Source: Moritella dasanensis ArB 0140
Lineage (GTDB): Bacteria; Pseudomonadota; Gammaproteobacteria; Enterobacterales; Moritellaceae
Length of the DNA stretch: 57,727 bases
Reading direction: 5' to 3'
NCBI RefSeq assembly: GCF_000276805.1
Contig: NZ_AKXQ01000031.1
Span: 1 to 57,727 of the forward strand
Translations under genes and position numbers: made by a program
Shown: piece after piece, positions 37,936-46,646 of the stretch
How the letters are laid out: every line of letters starts with the position of its first letter
Position numbering within the stretch: the first letter of the stretch is position 1
The notes under the pieces: generated by a model
Database searches by the model: none
The model's input: only the letters and a program-made list of their open reading frames with translations
Told to the model about the DNA's origin: nothing

Positions 37936-38496
37936 ATGTTACTAGAACCAAGCAATAAGTGGTATTGGAAATATGACTGCGCAAGTCAAAGTATCGTGAT
38001 TCAACTATCCGATGGACTTGCAATGTCGTGTCATTTAAATAAGCGGAATATGAATAATTTGTGCAAAGGTCGTGTTAACTTTTGCGCAGAAGATTCAAGC
38101 TATTATTACTATTTCTTAGAGGCGCTAAAAGATTTAGCCTTTAGTGTGCCTGAAAAAGTACAAATAGCATTAAACGCGGTGACTAATTTACGTTTTCAAA
38201 AAATAAAAATGCCGCAAAGCTGGTTCTTTGATTATAAATACTCTGATGTTTCGTTTAGTACTGGTGACCTTATTACCTTGTCTTTAAAAGGCGATAATGT
38301 TCAGTTTGTGATACTCGAAGCAGATGAACGCGTATCCATGTGTATGCTGTTAGAAGACACCGTAGAACTTTCTGATTCCAAAACATTAGTTAAATTTGAT
38401 GTTATCCGGGTGATGAACGATCGTGTACAACTACAAAATACTGTATCAAAAGCATTAACAGATGATTCTTTTTCCTTCGTTCAGATCATGGCATAG
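37936..38496 (+). CDS. zapC: Cell division protein ZapC
   Basis: FtsZ-ring stabilising protein that promotes bundling of FtsZ filaments. 186 residues (180 in E. coli). The N-terminus EPSNKWYWKYD, the central IALNAVTNLRFQKIKMPQSWFF and the C-terminal VIRVMNDRVQLQ align with ZapC. It lies directly after pyrD, as in E. coli and Vibrio. The ATG follows ATCAGG closely, a weak ribosome-binding arrangement. In E. coli ycbX lies between zapC and rlmL; it is not present here. Confidence 0.9.
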   Translation: MLLEPSNKWYWKYDCASQSIVIQLSDGLAMSCHLNKRNMNNLCKGRVNFCAEDSSYYYYFLEALKDLAFSVPEKVQIALNAVTNLRFQKIKMPQSWFFDYKYSDVSFSTGDLITLSLKGDNVQFVILEADERVSMCMLLEDTVELSDSKTLVKFDVIRVMNDRVQLQNTVSKALTDDSFSFVQIMA

Positions 38497-38661
38497 CTTA
38501 ATCCTTCAATAATCTAGCAAAAACCCCCTGTTTATCTAAGAATTTCCCCAACATGACTATGCGACTATAATGCCGCGTGGTATAGTTCGCCCCCATTAAT
38601 AATCACATTGCTTACTTTCTTTTTTATTAGGAAGTATCTCGAAATAATATAGGCTTTCAAA

Positions 38662-40794
38662 TTGACTACACTCAACACTTATTTTGCTTCTTCTCCTAAG
38701 GGTTTAGAACTTCTACTTAAAGAAGAACTAATTGAACTTGGCGCACAAGACTGCCGTGAAACAATGGCTGGTGTCGCATTTAAATCTACTCAATTAACAG
38801 CGTATAAAATTTGTTTGTGGAGCCGCTTAGCATCTCGAGTGACCTTGCAATTAAAAACATTCAAAATTTTCGATGTATTAGACCTATACCTTGCGGTAAC
38901 CGGCATGCATTGGGACAAAATATTTGATATCGATAAAACGTTTGCTGTTTCTTGCTCAGGCACGAATGACAGCATCCGCGATACCCAGTTTGGCGCGTTG
39001 AAAGTAAAAGATGGTATTGTTGACCGTTTTAGCAAATCGATGGGCGACCGTCCAAATGTAGCTAAAAATGATCCGGATGTTCGTATTCACCTGCACATCC
39101 GTCGTGAAGACGCGACACTGTCTCTTGATTTATGCGGTAATGGCTTGCATCAACGTGGTTACCGTCAAGGTACCGGCGCGGCACCATTGAAAGAAAACTT
39201 AGCAGCCGCAATCATTAAACGCAGTGGTTACACTGATGGTTTACTTGTTGATCCTATGTGTGGTTCTGCAACATTACTCATCGAAGCGGCGTTAATGGCA
39301 CTTAAAGTACCTGCTGGTATCTTACGTTCACGTTACTGTTTCCAACAACTGAATGATTATAATCAATCAGGCTGGGAAGAGTTAGTTGCACAAGCTAAAT
39401 ATCAAGCACGCAAAAACATCGCGGGTACTGATCTTAAAGTTTACGGCTTTGATAAAAGCTGGCGTGTACTTGACCAAGCTAAAGCCAACGTGCGAGCTGC
39501 GGGTCTAGAACACGTGATTGAACTGGAAGTGGGTGACGCTAAAAACCTCGTTAACGATTTCACCAGCGAAGGTACATTAATTTGTAACCCTCCTTATGGT
39601 GAGCGTATGGGTGAACAACCAGAACTAATTGTGTTACACCAAGTACTGGGTGAGCGATTAAAGAGTGAGTTTTCTGGCTGGCACGTTGCGTTTTTCTCAT
39701 CAAGCCCTGATTTGCTATCTCGTTTAGGTATGCGTGCCAATAAACAATACAAATTGTTTAATGGTGGCCTTGAGTGTTTCCTTAAGCTTTACCAAATTTC
39801 ATCGGTTGCACGTCAAGTGCAAGCGCATGTTGAAACGCAAATGACCCCTGGTTTCGCCGAAGACTTCCGTAACCGTTTGAAGAAAAACATCAAACTGTTG
39901 ACCAAATGGGCTAAAAAAGAAAACGTTAACTGCTACCGTTTATACGATGCTGATTTACCAAACTACAATGCCGCTATCGATATGTATGGTGATTGGATTG
40001 TGGTACAAGAATATCAAGCACCAAAAGACGTACCTGAGCAAAAAGCGAAACAACGTATCATGGATATCGTTGCTGTAACGCTTGATGTGACTGGTATCGA
40101 TCCAAACAAATTGGTATTGAAAGTACGTCAAAAGCAGAAAGGTAATAACCAGTACGAAAAATTACAACAAGTTAAGTCTGTATTCACTGTAAATGAATAC
40201 GGCGCTGAATTTGAAGTGAACATGAAAGATTACTTAGATACAGGTCTGTTTATCGATCACCGTTTAACACGTCAGATGATTGGTAAAATGAGTGCTGGTA
40301 AACGTTTCTTAAACTTGTTCTCTTACACGGGTAGTGCGAGTGTACATGCTATCTTGGGTGGCGCAGAGTCATCTGTAACGGTAGATATGTCTAATACTTA
40401 CCTTGATTGGGCTAAACGTAACTTCGAATTAAACAACATCAGTATGCGTAAGCACGAAGTTGTACAAGCGGATTGCTTAGCTTGGTTGGCACGTTGTGAA
40501 GACAAGTTTGACCTTATCTTTATTGATCCACCAACATTCTCAAATTCAAAGCGTATGGAAGATAGCTTTGATGTTGAACGTGATCATATTCAATTATTCA
40601 CGTGGTTAGAAAACATTCTTTCTGCACGTGGTGAAATTGTTTTCTCTAATAACAAACGTAACTTCAAATTAGATACTGAAGCGTTAGAGAAACTAGGCTT
40701 GAAAGCGACAAATATTACCGAACAAAATCGTTCTAAAGATTTCGCGCGTAACAAGAACATCAATAACTGCTGGCTTGTAAAACGAGTAGGCTAA
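38662..40794 (+). CDS. rlmKL: Bifunctional 23S rRNA methyltransferase RlmKL
   Basis: Fused enzyme making m2G2445 (N-terminal RlmL part) and m7G2069 (C-terminal RlmK part) in 23S rRNA. 710 residues. THUMP domain about residues 45-155; the first methyltransferase domain with LLVDPMCGSATLLIEAA near 195 and NPPYGERMG near 310; the second with FLNLFSYTGSASVHA near 550 and FIDPPTFSNSKRMED near 625. The start is a TTG (TTG ACT ACA) behind TAGG; E. coli RlmL (702 residues) begins at the equivalent place. Its TAA overlaps the next gene's ATG by one base (TAATG). Confidence 0.97.
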   Translation: MTTLNTYFASSPKGLELLLKEELIELGAQDCRETMAGVAFKSTQLTAYKICLWSRLASRVTLQLKTFKIFDVLDLYLAVTGMHWDKIFDIDKTFAVSCSGTNDSIRDTQFGALKVKDGIVDRFSKSMGDRPNVAKNDPDVRIHLHIRREDATLSLDLCGNGLHQRGYRQGTGAAPLKENLAAAIIKRSGYTDGLLVDPMCGSATLLIEAALMALKVPAGILRSRYCFQQLNDYNQSGWEELVAQAKYQARKNIAGTDLKVYGFDKSWRVLDQAKANVRAAGLEHVIELEVGDAKNLVNDFTSEGTLICNPPYGERMGEQPELIVLHQVLGERLKSEFSGWHVAFFSSSPDLLSRLGMRANKQYKLFNGGLECFLKLYQISSVARQVQAHVETQMTPGFAEDFRNRLKKNIKLLTKWAKKENVNCYRLYDADLPNYNAAIDMYGDWIVVQEYQAPKDVPEQKAKQRIMDIVAVTLDVTGIDPNKLVLKVRQKQKGNNQYEKLQQVKSVFTVNEYGAEFEVNMKDYLDTGLFIDHRLTRQMIGKMSAGKRFLNLFSYTGSASVHAILGGAESSVTVDMSNTYLDWAKRNFELNNISMRKHEVVQADCLAWLARCEDKFDLIFIDPPTFSNSKRMEDSFDVERDHIQLFTWLENILSARGEIVFSNNKRNFKLDTEALEKLGLKATNITEQNRSKDFARNKNINNCWLVKRVG

Positions 40795-41030
40795 TGACTA
40801 AGTTTGCATTCTACACCACAGAAGGTTGTCATTTGTGTGAACAAGCTTGGGCACTTATTATAGCGCAAGACTTAGTAACGGAAATGACACAAGTTGAAAT
40901 TATTCACGATTCAGCGAATGTTGCTCTTTATGGCATTCGCATACCGGTGATTAAGAACAACGACAACGATAAGGAAATCGGTTGGCCATTTGATGCTGTA
41001 GAATTAGCCGACTTTATCGAGAAAGACTGA
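40794..41030 (+). CDS. Glutaredoxin-like small protein (DUF836 type)
   Basis: 78 residues, thioredoxin-fold: N-terminal strand FAFYTTEGCHLCEQAW with a CxxC redox pair (Cys-His-Leu-Cys), then IRIPVIKN with the cis-proline expected of the fold. This is the short DUF836/glutaredoxin-like family, distinct from GrxA-D. The ATG overlaps the rlmKL stop codon, so the two are translationally coupled. This coupling next to uup is common in Vibrio and Shewanella relatives. The substrate is not known. Confidence 0.85.
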   Translation: MTKFAFYTTEGCHLCEQAWALIIAQDLVTEMTQVEIIHDSANVALYGIRIPVIKNNDNDKEIGWPFDAVELADFIEKD

Positions 41031-41042
41031 TTTATCTGATTA

Positions 41043-41116
41043 AATCCGAGCCGCTTTCAATTACAAGGTGAATTTCTGTTCCCTTTTAAATGAAATAGTT
41101 AGGCTCGGATTTTTTC
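41043..41116 (+). terminator. Long-loop terminator after the glutaredoxin-like gene
   Basis: AATCCGAGCC (41043-41052) pairs perfectly with GGCTCGGATT (41102-41111), followed by a T-run. The 49-base loop contains a further possible pairing of TTTCA with TGAAA. The long structured loop is unusual for a simple terminator. Confidence 0.75.
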
Positions 41117-41214
41117 TATTTTACAACTTTATGTTAGAATCTCACTAACTGCTTGTGTCTTCGTATATGAATTTTCAGCGAAGCAACAATACATTATTTT
41201 ATTAAGGAATTACC

Positions 41215-43119
41215 GTGGCTGTTATCACGTTACAAAATGCTTGTCTTGCCTTTGGCGACCTACCGTTATTAAATCATGCTGATGCTGTATTTGAACGCAA
41301 AGAACGCGTATGTCTTGTGGGACGTAATGGTGCAGGCAAATCAACAATGATGAAAGTTATTGGTGGCGAAATTCAACTTGACGATGGTGTCCTTAGAGTA
41401 GAACAAGATGCTGTTGTTTCTCGTTTAGAGCAAGATCCACCAAAAGTAAGTGGCGTGACCATTTTTGATTTTGTTGCGGGTGGTCTAGCTGACATCGGCC
41501 AAGTGCTAAAAGACTACCATCACCAAGCGATCCTTGTGGGTGAAGATTACAGCGAAAAAGCATTAAATAAATTGATGCGTTTACAAGAAGAACTTGATAA
41601 CCGTAACGGTTGGGAGTTTGAGCAAAACATTGAACAAGTATTGACACGTTTAGATTTAGACGCTGATATGATGCTTGATGATTTGTCGGGTGGTTGGTTA
41701 CGTCGTGCGGCATTAGCACGTGCACTAGCAAGCAAGCCTGATATCTTATTACTTGATGAACCAACCAACCACTTGGATATTGAATCTATTTTGTGGTTAG
41801 AAGAGTTCTTAAAAGATTTCGCCGGTACTATTATCTTCGTAAGCCATGATAGAAGTTTCATTCGTTCTATGGCAACACGTATTATTGATATCGACCGCGG
41901 TAACTTAATGTCTTTCCCTGGTAACTACGATGAATACATCGTTGGCAAAGAAGAAGCACTACGTGTTGAAGACGAACAAAATGCATTATTTGATAAGCGT
42001 TTAGCACAAGAAGAAGTGTGGATCCGTCAAGGTGTTAAAGCCCGTCGTACACGTAACGAAGGTCGCGTTAAAGCACTGAAAGAAATGCGTAACGAACGTA
42101 GTGATCGCTTGAACGTACAAGGTAAAGCCAAAATTAGTGTTGATGAAACATCACGTTCAGGTAAACGTATCTTTGAAGGTGAAGACGTATCTTACGGTTT
42201 CGAGAACAAGCAAATTGTTAAAGACTTTACCTTTAACATCATGCGTGGCGATAAAATTGCATTCGTTGGTCCAAACGGTTGTGGTAAGAGTACATTAATC
42301 AAGTTATTGCTTGAAGAATTACAACCACAAGCTGGTATCATCAAATGTGGTACTAAATTAGAAGTATCTTACTTCGATCAACATCGTACAGAGCTTGATC
42401 TAGAAAAAACAGTAATCGACAACTTAGCTGACGGTAAACAAGAAGTTGTAGTAAATGGTAAACCGCGTCATGCACTTGGTTACTTACAAGACTTTTTATT
42501 CCACCCACAACGCGCACGTACACCGGTAAAAGTATTGTCTGGTGGTGAACGTAATCGTTTATTATTAGCAAAATTATTCCTAAAACCATCTAATCTTTTG
42601 ATTATGGATGAACCAACCAACGATTTAGATATCGAAACATTGGAACTTTTAGAAGAATTACTTGCCAATTATCAGGGTACGTTATTATTAGTAAGCCATG
42701 ATCGTAACTTTATCGATAACACAGTAGAAAGTTGCTGGATGTTTGATGGTGAAGGTAACATCACTAACTTTGTTGGTGGTTACCATGATGCTAAGAATCA
42801 ACAAGCAAATACAATCTCTATGTCAGCAATACCAAAAGCTGCTGTCGTTGAAAAATCAGTAAAAAAAGAGAAGCCAGCTAAAGCAGTTAAGACTAAAAAA
42901 CTGCCGTATAACATACAAGTTGAACTCGAAAAACTGCCTGCAAAAATGGAGCAACTAGAAGCATTAGTTGAAACATTGCAAGCTGAAATTAATCAACCTG
43001 AATTCTTTAATAAGCCAGCTGATGAATCGAAAGTCATGCTTGAAAAACTTGCAAGTAAAGAGCAAGAACTAGAGACCGCTTTCGCTCGTTGGGAAGAGCT
43101 AGAAGAAATGAAAGGCTAA
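41215..43119 (+). CDS. uup: ABC-F ATPase Uup
   Basis: Soluble tandem ATPase of the ABC-F family, implicated in ribosome function and in limiting precise excision of transposons. 634 residues (635 in E. coli). First cassette: Walker A GRNGAGKST near residue 38, signature LSGGW, Walker B LLLDEPTNHLD. Second: GPNGCGKST near 355, LSGGERNRLL, LIMDEPTNDLD. The C-terminal coiled-coil domain (about 555-634, lysine- and glutamate-rich), which binds branched DNA in E. coli Uup, is present. The start is GTG behind AAGGAA. Conserved next to rlmKL. Confidence 0.96.
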   Translation: MAVITLQNACLAFGDLPLLNHADAVFERKERVCLVGRNGAGKSTMMKVIGGEIQLDDGVLRVEQDAVVSRLEQDPPKVSGVTIFDFVAGGLADIGQVLKDYHHQAILVGEDYSEKALNKLMRLQEELDNRNGWEFEQNIEQVLTRLDLDADMMLDDLSGGWLRRAALARALASKPDILLLDEPTNHLDIESILWLEEFLKDFAGTIIFVSHDRSFIRSMATRIIDIDRGNLMSFPGNYDEYIVGKEEALRVEDEQNALFDKRLAQEEVWIRQGVKARRTRNEGRVKALKEMRNERSDRLNVQGKAKISVDETSRSGKRIFEGEDVSYGFENKQIVKDFTFNIMRGDKIAFVGPNGCGKSTLIKLLLEELQPQAGIIKCGTKLEVSYFDQHRTELDLEKTVIDNLADGKQEVVVNGKPRHALGYLQDFLFHPQRARTPVKVLSGGERNRLLLAKLFLKPSNLLIMDEPTNDLDIETLELLEELLANYQGTLLLVSHDRNFIDNTVESCWMFDGEGNITNFVGGYHDAKNQQANTISMSAIPKAAVVEKSVKKEKPAKAVKTKKLPYNIQVELEKLPAKMEQLEALVETLQAEINQPEFFNKPADESKVMLEKLASKEQELETAFARWEELEEMKG

Positions 43120-43134
43120 GGAAGTAATAAAACA

Positions 43135-44907
43135 ATGCAATTAAAAAAGACTAAATTAGCAGGGATTATTAGTCTCTTATTCTGCTCGAATGCAATGGCG
43201 GTCGTCTTTAGTGATCCGCCTATTGCAGTTCTAGAAGACAGCAGTAGATTTGGACCATTTGTATCAGCTATGGATACATCAAGTGCTGCAACTGCAACAA
43301 CTACTGCGATTAATACCAACACATATGCACAGCCATTTATGTATGATATTGGTGCGCCGTGGACATATAACGAATATTGCGTTTATGACGATGATGTCTG
43401 TTATATGTTTTGGGATGGAACAGGGTCTGGAGGTAGTGACGGATTTTTTGTTTGGCGTCGTAATATCTTATCTACTTATGCTGGTATTAACGGTCCTTAC
43501 GAATCTGAATCTAAAACATCTGTAGATGGTACGGATATTGCCATTCCTAGCCTCTTAACTGAGTCTCGTAAGATTACAGCAATGACATCTGATAATCAGG
43601 CTGGTTATGCTACTGAGTCTGGATCTAAGATTGTTAGACGTGGTTTTTATAATGATATTCCACTTGTCCCTTTAGGTTTTGACGATAAGGGCGGTTTTAG
43701 TGCCGCGCATGACTTTGCTAAAGTAAGTCTAACTGGTGACAATGGTACATTTTCTCCTAAAACGCTTATTGTAGGACAAGCGAGTGTTCAGTGGGCTAAT
43801 GCTGATGATCAAAGTCGTTTCGATTATTGTTTTAATTATTCAATTGATGATGATCGTTATGACTATGATGATCTTTATAACTGTCCTGGTTTTGATTTAC
43901 AAGCAAGTTACTGGAATGATGATGGTAGCGTTATCGCATACTTATCAAATGATTCTGCGACAAATTGGATAGGTACTGGTGGTGATGCTATTTTTATTGC
44001 TAATGCTTATGCGATAAATACATCAGGTTTTTCTGTTGGTTTTTCTACGCAGCAGATCTATTCTTCGACAAGTGGCGGGCGTGCACGCGCAACCATTTTC
44101 AAGCCAACGGTAAGCGGTACTGATCAGCTTTCTTTTGCTATGACTGAGATTAAAAAGCCTAAAACGGATACTGGTAGTGATTATGATAATGTTATACGTG
44201 ACACTGTTGCGGTAGACATTACTGATAAAACTTTTGTTGAGGCTAGTTCTACATTTGTAGATGCAGCAGGTACCGATGACCCTTCACAAGCGTTTATTGT
44301 CGTTGGTAACCGTACCTACAATCTACCTCAAAATAGAAGCTATGCAACTGAGTTCTATACTTATAACGTAGCGAGTGGCAAAACAGACTATCCACTTAAA
44401 GATAATCCGATTAAAGGCGCTAACTCACAAGTTAGTAAAATTAATAATGACGGTTTAGTTGTTGGTTGGCGTGATGCTCGTGGTGAAACGTCTCCTACAG
44501 CAGAAGGCTCAGCGCGCTTTCAAAGTGCATTTGTGTATGATTATAAACTCGATAAATCAGTATATTTAGATGACTTATATTGTAAATCAATAAATGAAAA
44601 CCCAGCCGACGGGCCGATTAAATATCGCTTCGTCAATGCAATAAGTATCAGTGATAACAACAGTGATACTTATACTATTGTTGCTAATGGTTTTGATTAT
44701 GGTAACGCAGAAAACTATAAGAATCGAGTTGGATCAACACCAGTTGTGTTATCGATGACAGTTACTCAAGCTGATTTAACTGATTTTGATAATTCATCTC
44801 AATGTCCGATTAAAGCTGATGAACCTTACGAACGTAGTGGCGCAGGCATGGGTTGGTTTGTACTACTACCGACTATGATGTTGTTATTCCGTCGTTTTAA
44901 ACGTTAA
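43135..44907 (+). CDS. DUF3466-family exported protein with C-terminal sorting tail
   Basis: 590 residues. N-terminal signal peptide (about 1-22, ending SNAMA). The middle is rich in aspartate, serine, threonine and tyrosine, with repeated stretches of the IVGNRTYN and VVGWRDARGE kind that suggest a beta-structured extracellular or periplasmic protein. The C-terminus GAGMGWFVLLPTMMLL followed by RRFKR has the tripartite form of a GlyGly-CTERM-like sorting signal. AAGGAA precedes the ATG, 15 bases after uup, so they may share a transcript. I recognise the DUF3466 pattern of Vibrio and Shewanella proteins; the function is unknown. It occupies the place of pqiABC in E. coli. Confidence 0.8.
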   Translation: MQLKKTKLAGIISLLFCSNAMAVVFSDPPIAVLEDSSRFGPFVSAMDTSSAATATTTAINTNTYAQPFMYDIGAPWTYNEYCVYDDDVCYMFWDGTGSGGSDGFFVWRRNILSTYAGINGPYESESKTSVDGTDIAIPSLLTESRKITAMTSDNQAGYATESGSKIVRRGFYNDIPLVPLGFDDKGGFSAAHDFAKVSLTGDNGTFSPKTLIVGQASVQWANADDQSRFDYCFNYSIDDDRYDYDDLYNCPGFDLQASYWNDDGSVIAYLSNDSATNWIGTGGDAIFIANAYAINTSGFSVGFSTQQIYSSTSGGRARATIFKPTVSGTDQLSFAMTEIKKPKTDTGSDYDNVIRDTVAVDITDKTFVEASSTFVDAAGTDDPSQAFIVVGNRTYNLPQNRSYATEFYTYNVASGKTDYPLKDNPIKGANSQVSKINNDGLVVGWRDARGETSPTAEGSARFQSAFVYDYKLDKSVYLDDLYCKSINENPADGPIKYRFVNAISISDNNSDTYTIVANGFDYGNAENYKNRVGSTPVVLSMTVTQADLTDFDNSSQCPIKADEPYERSGAGMGWFVLLPTMMLLFRRFKR

Positions 44908-44940
44908 TCGTTAAGCGAAAACATCGTTTTTATGTTTCTT

Positions 44941-44974
44941 AAAGGCACAGTAATTTAATTACTGTGCCTTTTTT
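44941..44974 (+). terminator. Terminator after the DUF3466 gene
   Basis: GGCACAGTAAT, a three-base loop, ATTACTGTGCC and a T-run; a long, strong hairpin 34 bases after the stop codon. Confidence 0.92.
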
Positions 44975-45062
44975 ATTTGATTTGTTGAATATCTTAATCT
45001 ATTAGTTAATAGAGGCATGGAAAGTCTCAGCTTTAAGTTATACATTTTTTGAGGAATCTAGA

Positions 45063-45239
45063 ATGAAGAGACAGAAACGAGATCGTTTGGAAAGAGCATA
45101 TTCGAAAGGCTATCAGGCTGGTTCAGCGGGTCGCTCGAATGAAGTTTGTCCATTTCAAAGTGCGGATTCGCGAGGACAATGGTTAGGTGGGTGGCGTGAA
45201 GCACAAGAGAGCCGAGGTACAGGGCTCCTGATTAAATAG
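45063..45239 (+). CDS. rmf: Ribosome modulation factor
   Basis: Small basic protein that pairs 70S ribosomes into inactive 100S dimers in stationary phase. 58 residues; the first ten, MKRQKRDRLE, are identical to E. coli Rmf (55 residues), and the GYQAG, AGRS and QWLGGWREA motifs are conserved. GAGGAAT lies upstream. It sits between the uup region and fabA, as in E. coli. No dedicated regulatory site is recognised. Confidence 0.97.
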   Translation: MKRQKRDRLERAYSKGYQAGSAGRSNEVCPFQSADSRGQWLGGWREAQESRGTGLLIK

Positions 45240-45338
45240 TCACTTCACAAATGAAAAATACAACAAATCAGAAAATTAAAACGTCAATAAATAGAATAAT
45301 AGTATAAATACAATAAAGGCCCATATAGGATCTTATTA

Positions 45339-45379
45339 CCCCCGTTATATTAGGCTTAGCCCCAGTTAACGGGGGTTTT
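45339..45379 (+). terminator. rmf terminator
   Basis: CCCCCGTT (45339-45346) pairs with AACGGGGG (45368-45375) and TTTT follows. The 21-base loop contains GGCTTAGCC, which can form a small internal stem. It lies about 100 bases after rmf. The rest of 45240-45602 shows no gene I can support. Confidence 0.8.
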
Positions 45380-45602
45380 CGTGTTTAATGGGTACCGTAA
45401 ATAATACTCATCGGCGTACTATCAATCAATCTCACTCAATATCAATCACTTTCAATTCTGCCGCTTTATTCCAACGCACAAAATACGATCCAATCATATC
45501 TGATTACGATTCATTGTTGATCAATCTTATTATTCTTATTGGGATAATGTGGACGGTGTGCTGACAAACTCAAGTGAGTTCGCCCCTATCTAACTTTACC
45601 TT

Positions 45603-45974
45603 ATGGGGCTAATTAGCGCGCCAGATGGCGTAGATCGCAATGTTTGGGATATGGATACTGGTATGGGTAGCGAAACTATTTATAACGCGTGGCAAAGCAG
45701 CCCTGAGTTTACAGAGAGAGAACCAACATTAGGCTCTACCCAAACATCATATCGCGCCTTTGTTGTCATGTTAACGCATGAAGGGAAACGGCTTAATACT
45801 GTGATGAAGGATAAACTAAGTGCAAATATTACAAATTTTGCACGAGAGGATGGCAAGCACAAAATATACAATGGCGGTACATTTTCAAGCAGAAACTTTT
45901 GGCATGCAACAGGGCAAAGAGCTATGATTAATCTTGTTGATCTGAAAGAAGAAAAATTAATTAAAGATAAATAG
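45603..45974 (+). pseudogene. Unrecognised ORF, possibly the remnant of a larger gene
   Basis: 123 codons from ATG to TAA with no family I recognise: soluble, no signal peptide or membrane segment. The ATG has no ribosome-binding sequence. In the same frame, upstream of a TAA at 45591-45593, the translation continues with coding-like sequence (YWDNVDGVLTNSSEFAPI), so the ORF may be the 3' part of a gene broken by a stop codon. It sits between the rmf terminator and a strong bidirectional terminator, in a gap where enterics have nothing. A short orphan gene remains possible. Confidence 0.35.
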
Positions 45975-45983
45975 AACAGACAC

Positions 45984-46012
45984 AAAAAAGCCCCAAATAA
46001 TGGGGCTTTTTT
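45984..46012. terminator. Bidirectional terminator next to fabA
   Basis: AAAAAAGCCCC, loop AAATAAT, GGGGCTTTTTT: a symmetric hairpin with A-run and T-run that can end transcription of fabA on the minus strand and of whatever arrives on the plus strand. Confidence 0.93.
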
Positions 46013-46033
46013 ATTACTCTATATTCGTAAAAC

Positions 46034-46585
46034 TTAAAATACAGTCGTATCTTGGAATAAACCAACTTTCAAATCTTTTGCAGTGTAAATGACTTTACCA
46101 TCTACAAGCATTTCTGCGTCAGCAATACCCATTACTAAGCGACGAAGTACAACACGCTTCATCACAATTCTGTAGGTCACTTTTTTGTTTGTTGGTAATA
46201 CTTGACCAGTGAATTTAACTTCACCCACACCCAGTGCGCGTCCTTTACCTTTAGCGCCATTCCAACCAAGGAAGAAGCCAACTAACTGCCACATTGCGTC
46301 TAGGCCTAAGCAGCCAGGCATTACAGGATCACTGTCGAAGTGACAGTCAAAAAACCATAAATCAGGTGTAATATCGAGTTCAGCTATGATTTCGCCTTTA
46401 CCGAATTCACCGCTTGTGCTGTCAATGTTTAGAATGCGATCCATCATCAGCATATTGTCTTTTGGAAGACGGATATCAGATTCGAATAACTCACCGTTAC
46501 CACATTTTACTAAGTCTTCTTTATCGAAGCTATTGCGTTCTGTTGCTGACATAGATACCACTTCAACCTCTAATTCATTTATCAT
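46034..46585 (-). CDS. fabA: 3-hydroxydecanoyl-ACP dehydratase/isomerase
   Basis: Dehydrates 3-hydroxydecanoyl-ACP and isomerises trans-2- to cis-3-decenoyl-ACP, the branch point for unsaturated fatty acids. Conserved block [20 protein letters not shown] carries the active-site histidine (CHF) and the aspartate follows in [24 protein letters not shown] is typical. The 183-residue version begins at an ATG with AGGGA seven bases upstream and 20 bases after the predicted transcription start. An internal ATG at 46552 would give exactly the E. coli length (172). It has its own promoter and FabR-type operator; lonH lies upstream on the same strand. Confidence 0.97.
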   Translation of the reverse strand: MINELEVEVVSMSATERNSFDKEDLVKCGNGELFESDIRLPKDNMLMMDRILNIDSTSGEFGKGEIIAELDITPDLWFFDCHFDSDPVMPGCLGLDAMWQLVGFFLGWNGAKGKGRALGVGEVKFTGQVLPTNKKVTYRIVMKRVVLRRLVMGIADAEMLVDGKVIYTAKDLKVGLFQDTTVF

Positions 46586-46611
46586 AATATAATCCCTTTT
46601 TTCTTGAAGTC

Positions 46612-46640
46612 ATCTTAGCGTACAAGTGTACGCTTAACAA
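46612..46640 (-). promoter_or_regulatory. fabA promoter with FabR-type operator
   Basis: On the minus strand a -35 box TTGTTA and a -10 box TAAGAT are separated by exactly 17 bases. The spacer and first -10 base form AGCGTACACTTGTACGCT (46617-46634), a perfect palindrome outside its central two bases, which matches the FabR operator consensus AGCGTACAnnTGTnCGCT of E. coli fabA and fabB. FabR bound there would block polymerase when unsaturated acyl chains are plentiful. Regulator identity is by consensus; fabR itself is not in the window. Confidence 0.87.
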
Positions 46641-46646
46641 GTCCAA

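Noticed and set aside
45680..45985. Minus-strand ORF of 101 codons opposite the orphan ORF
   Set aside because: It starts without a ribosome-binding sequence, ends within the orphan ORF and has no family; the plus-strand frame is at least as plausible and itself doubtful.
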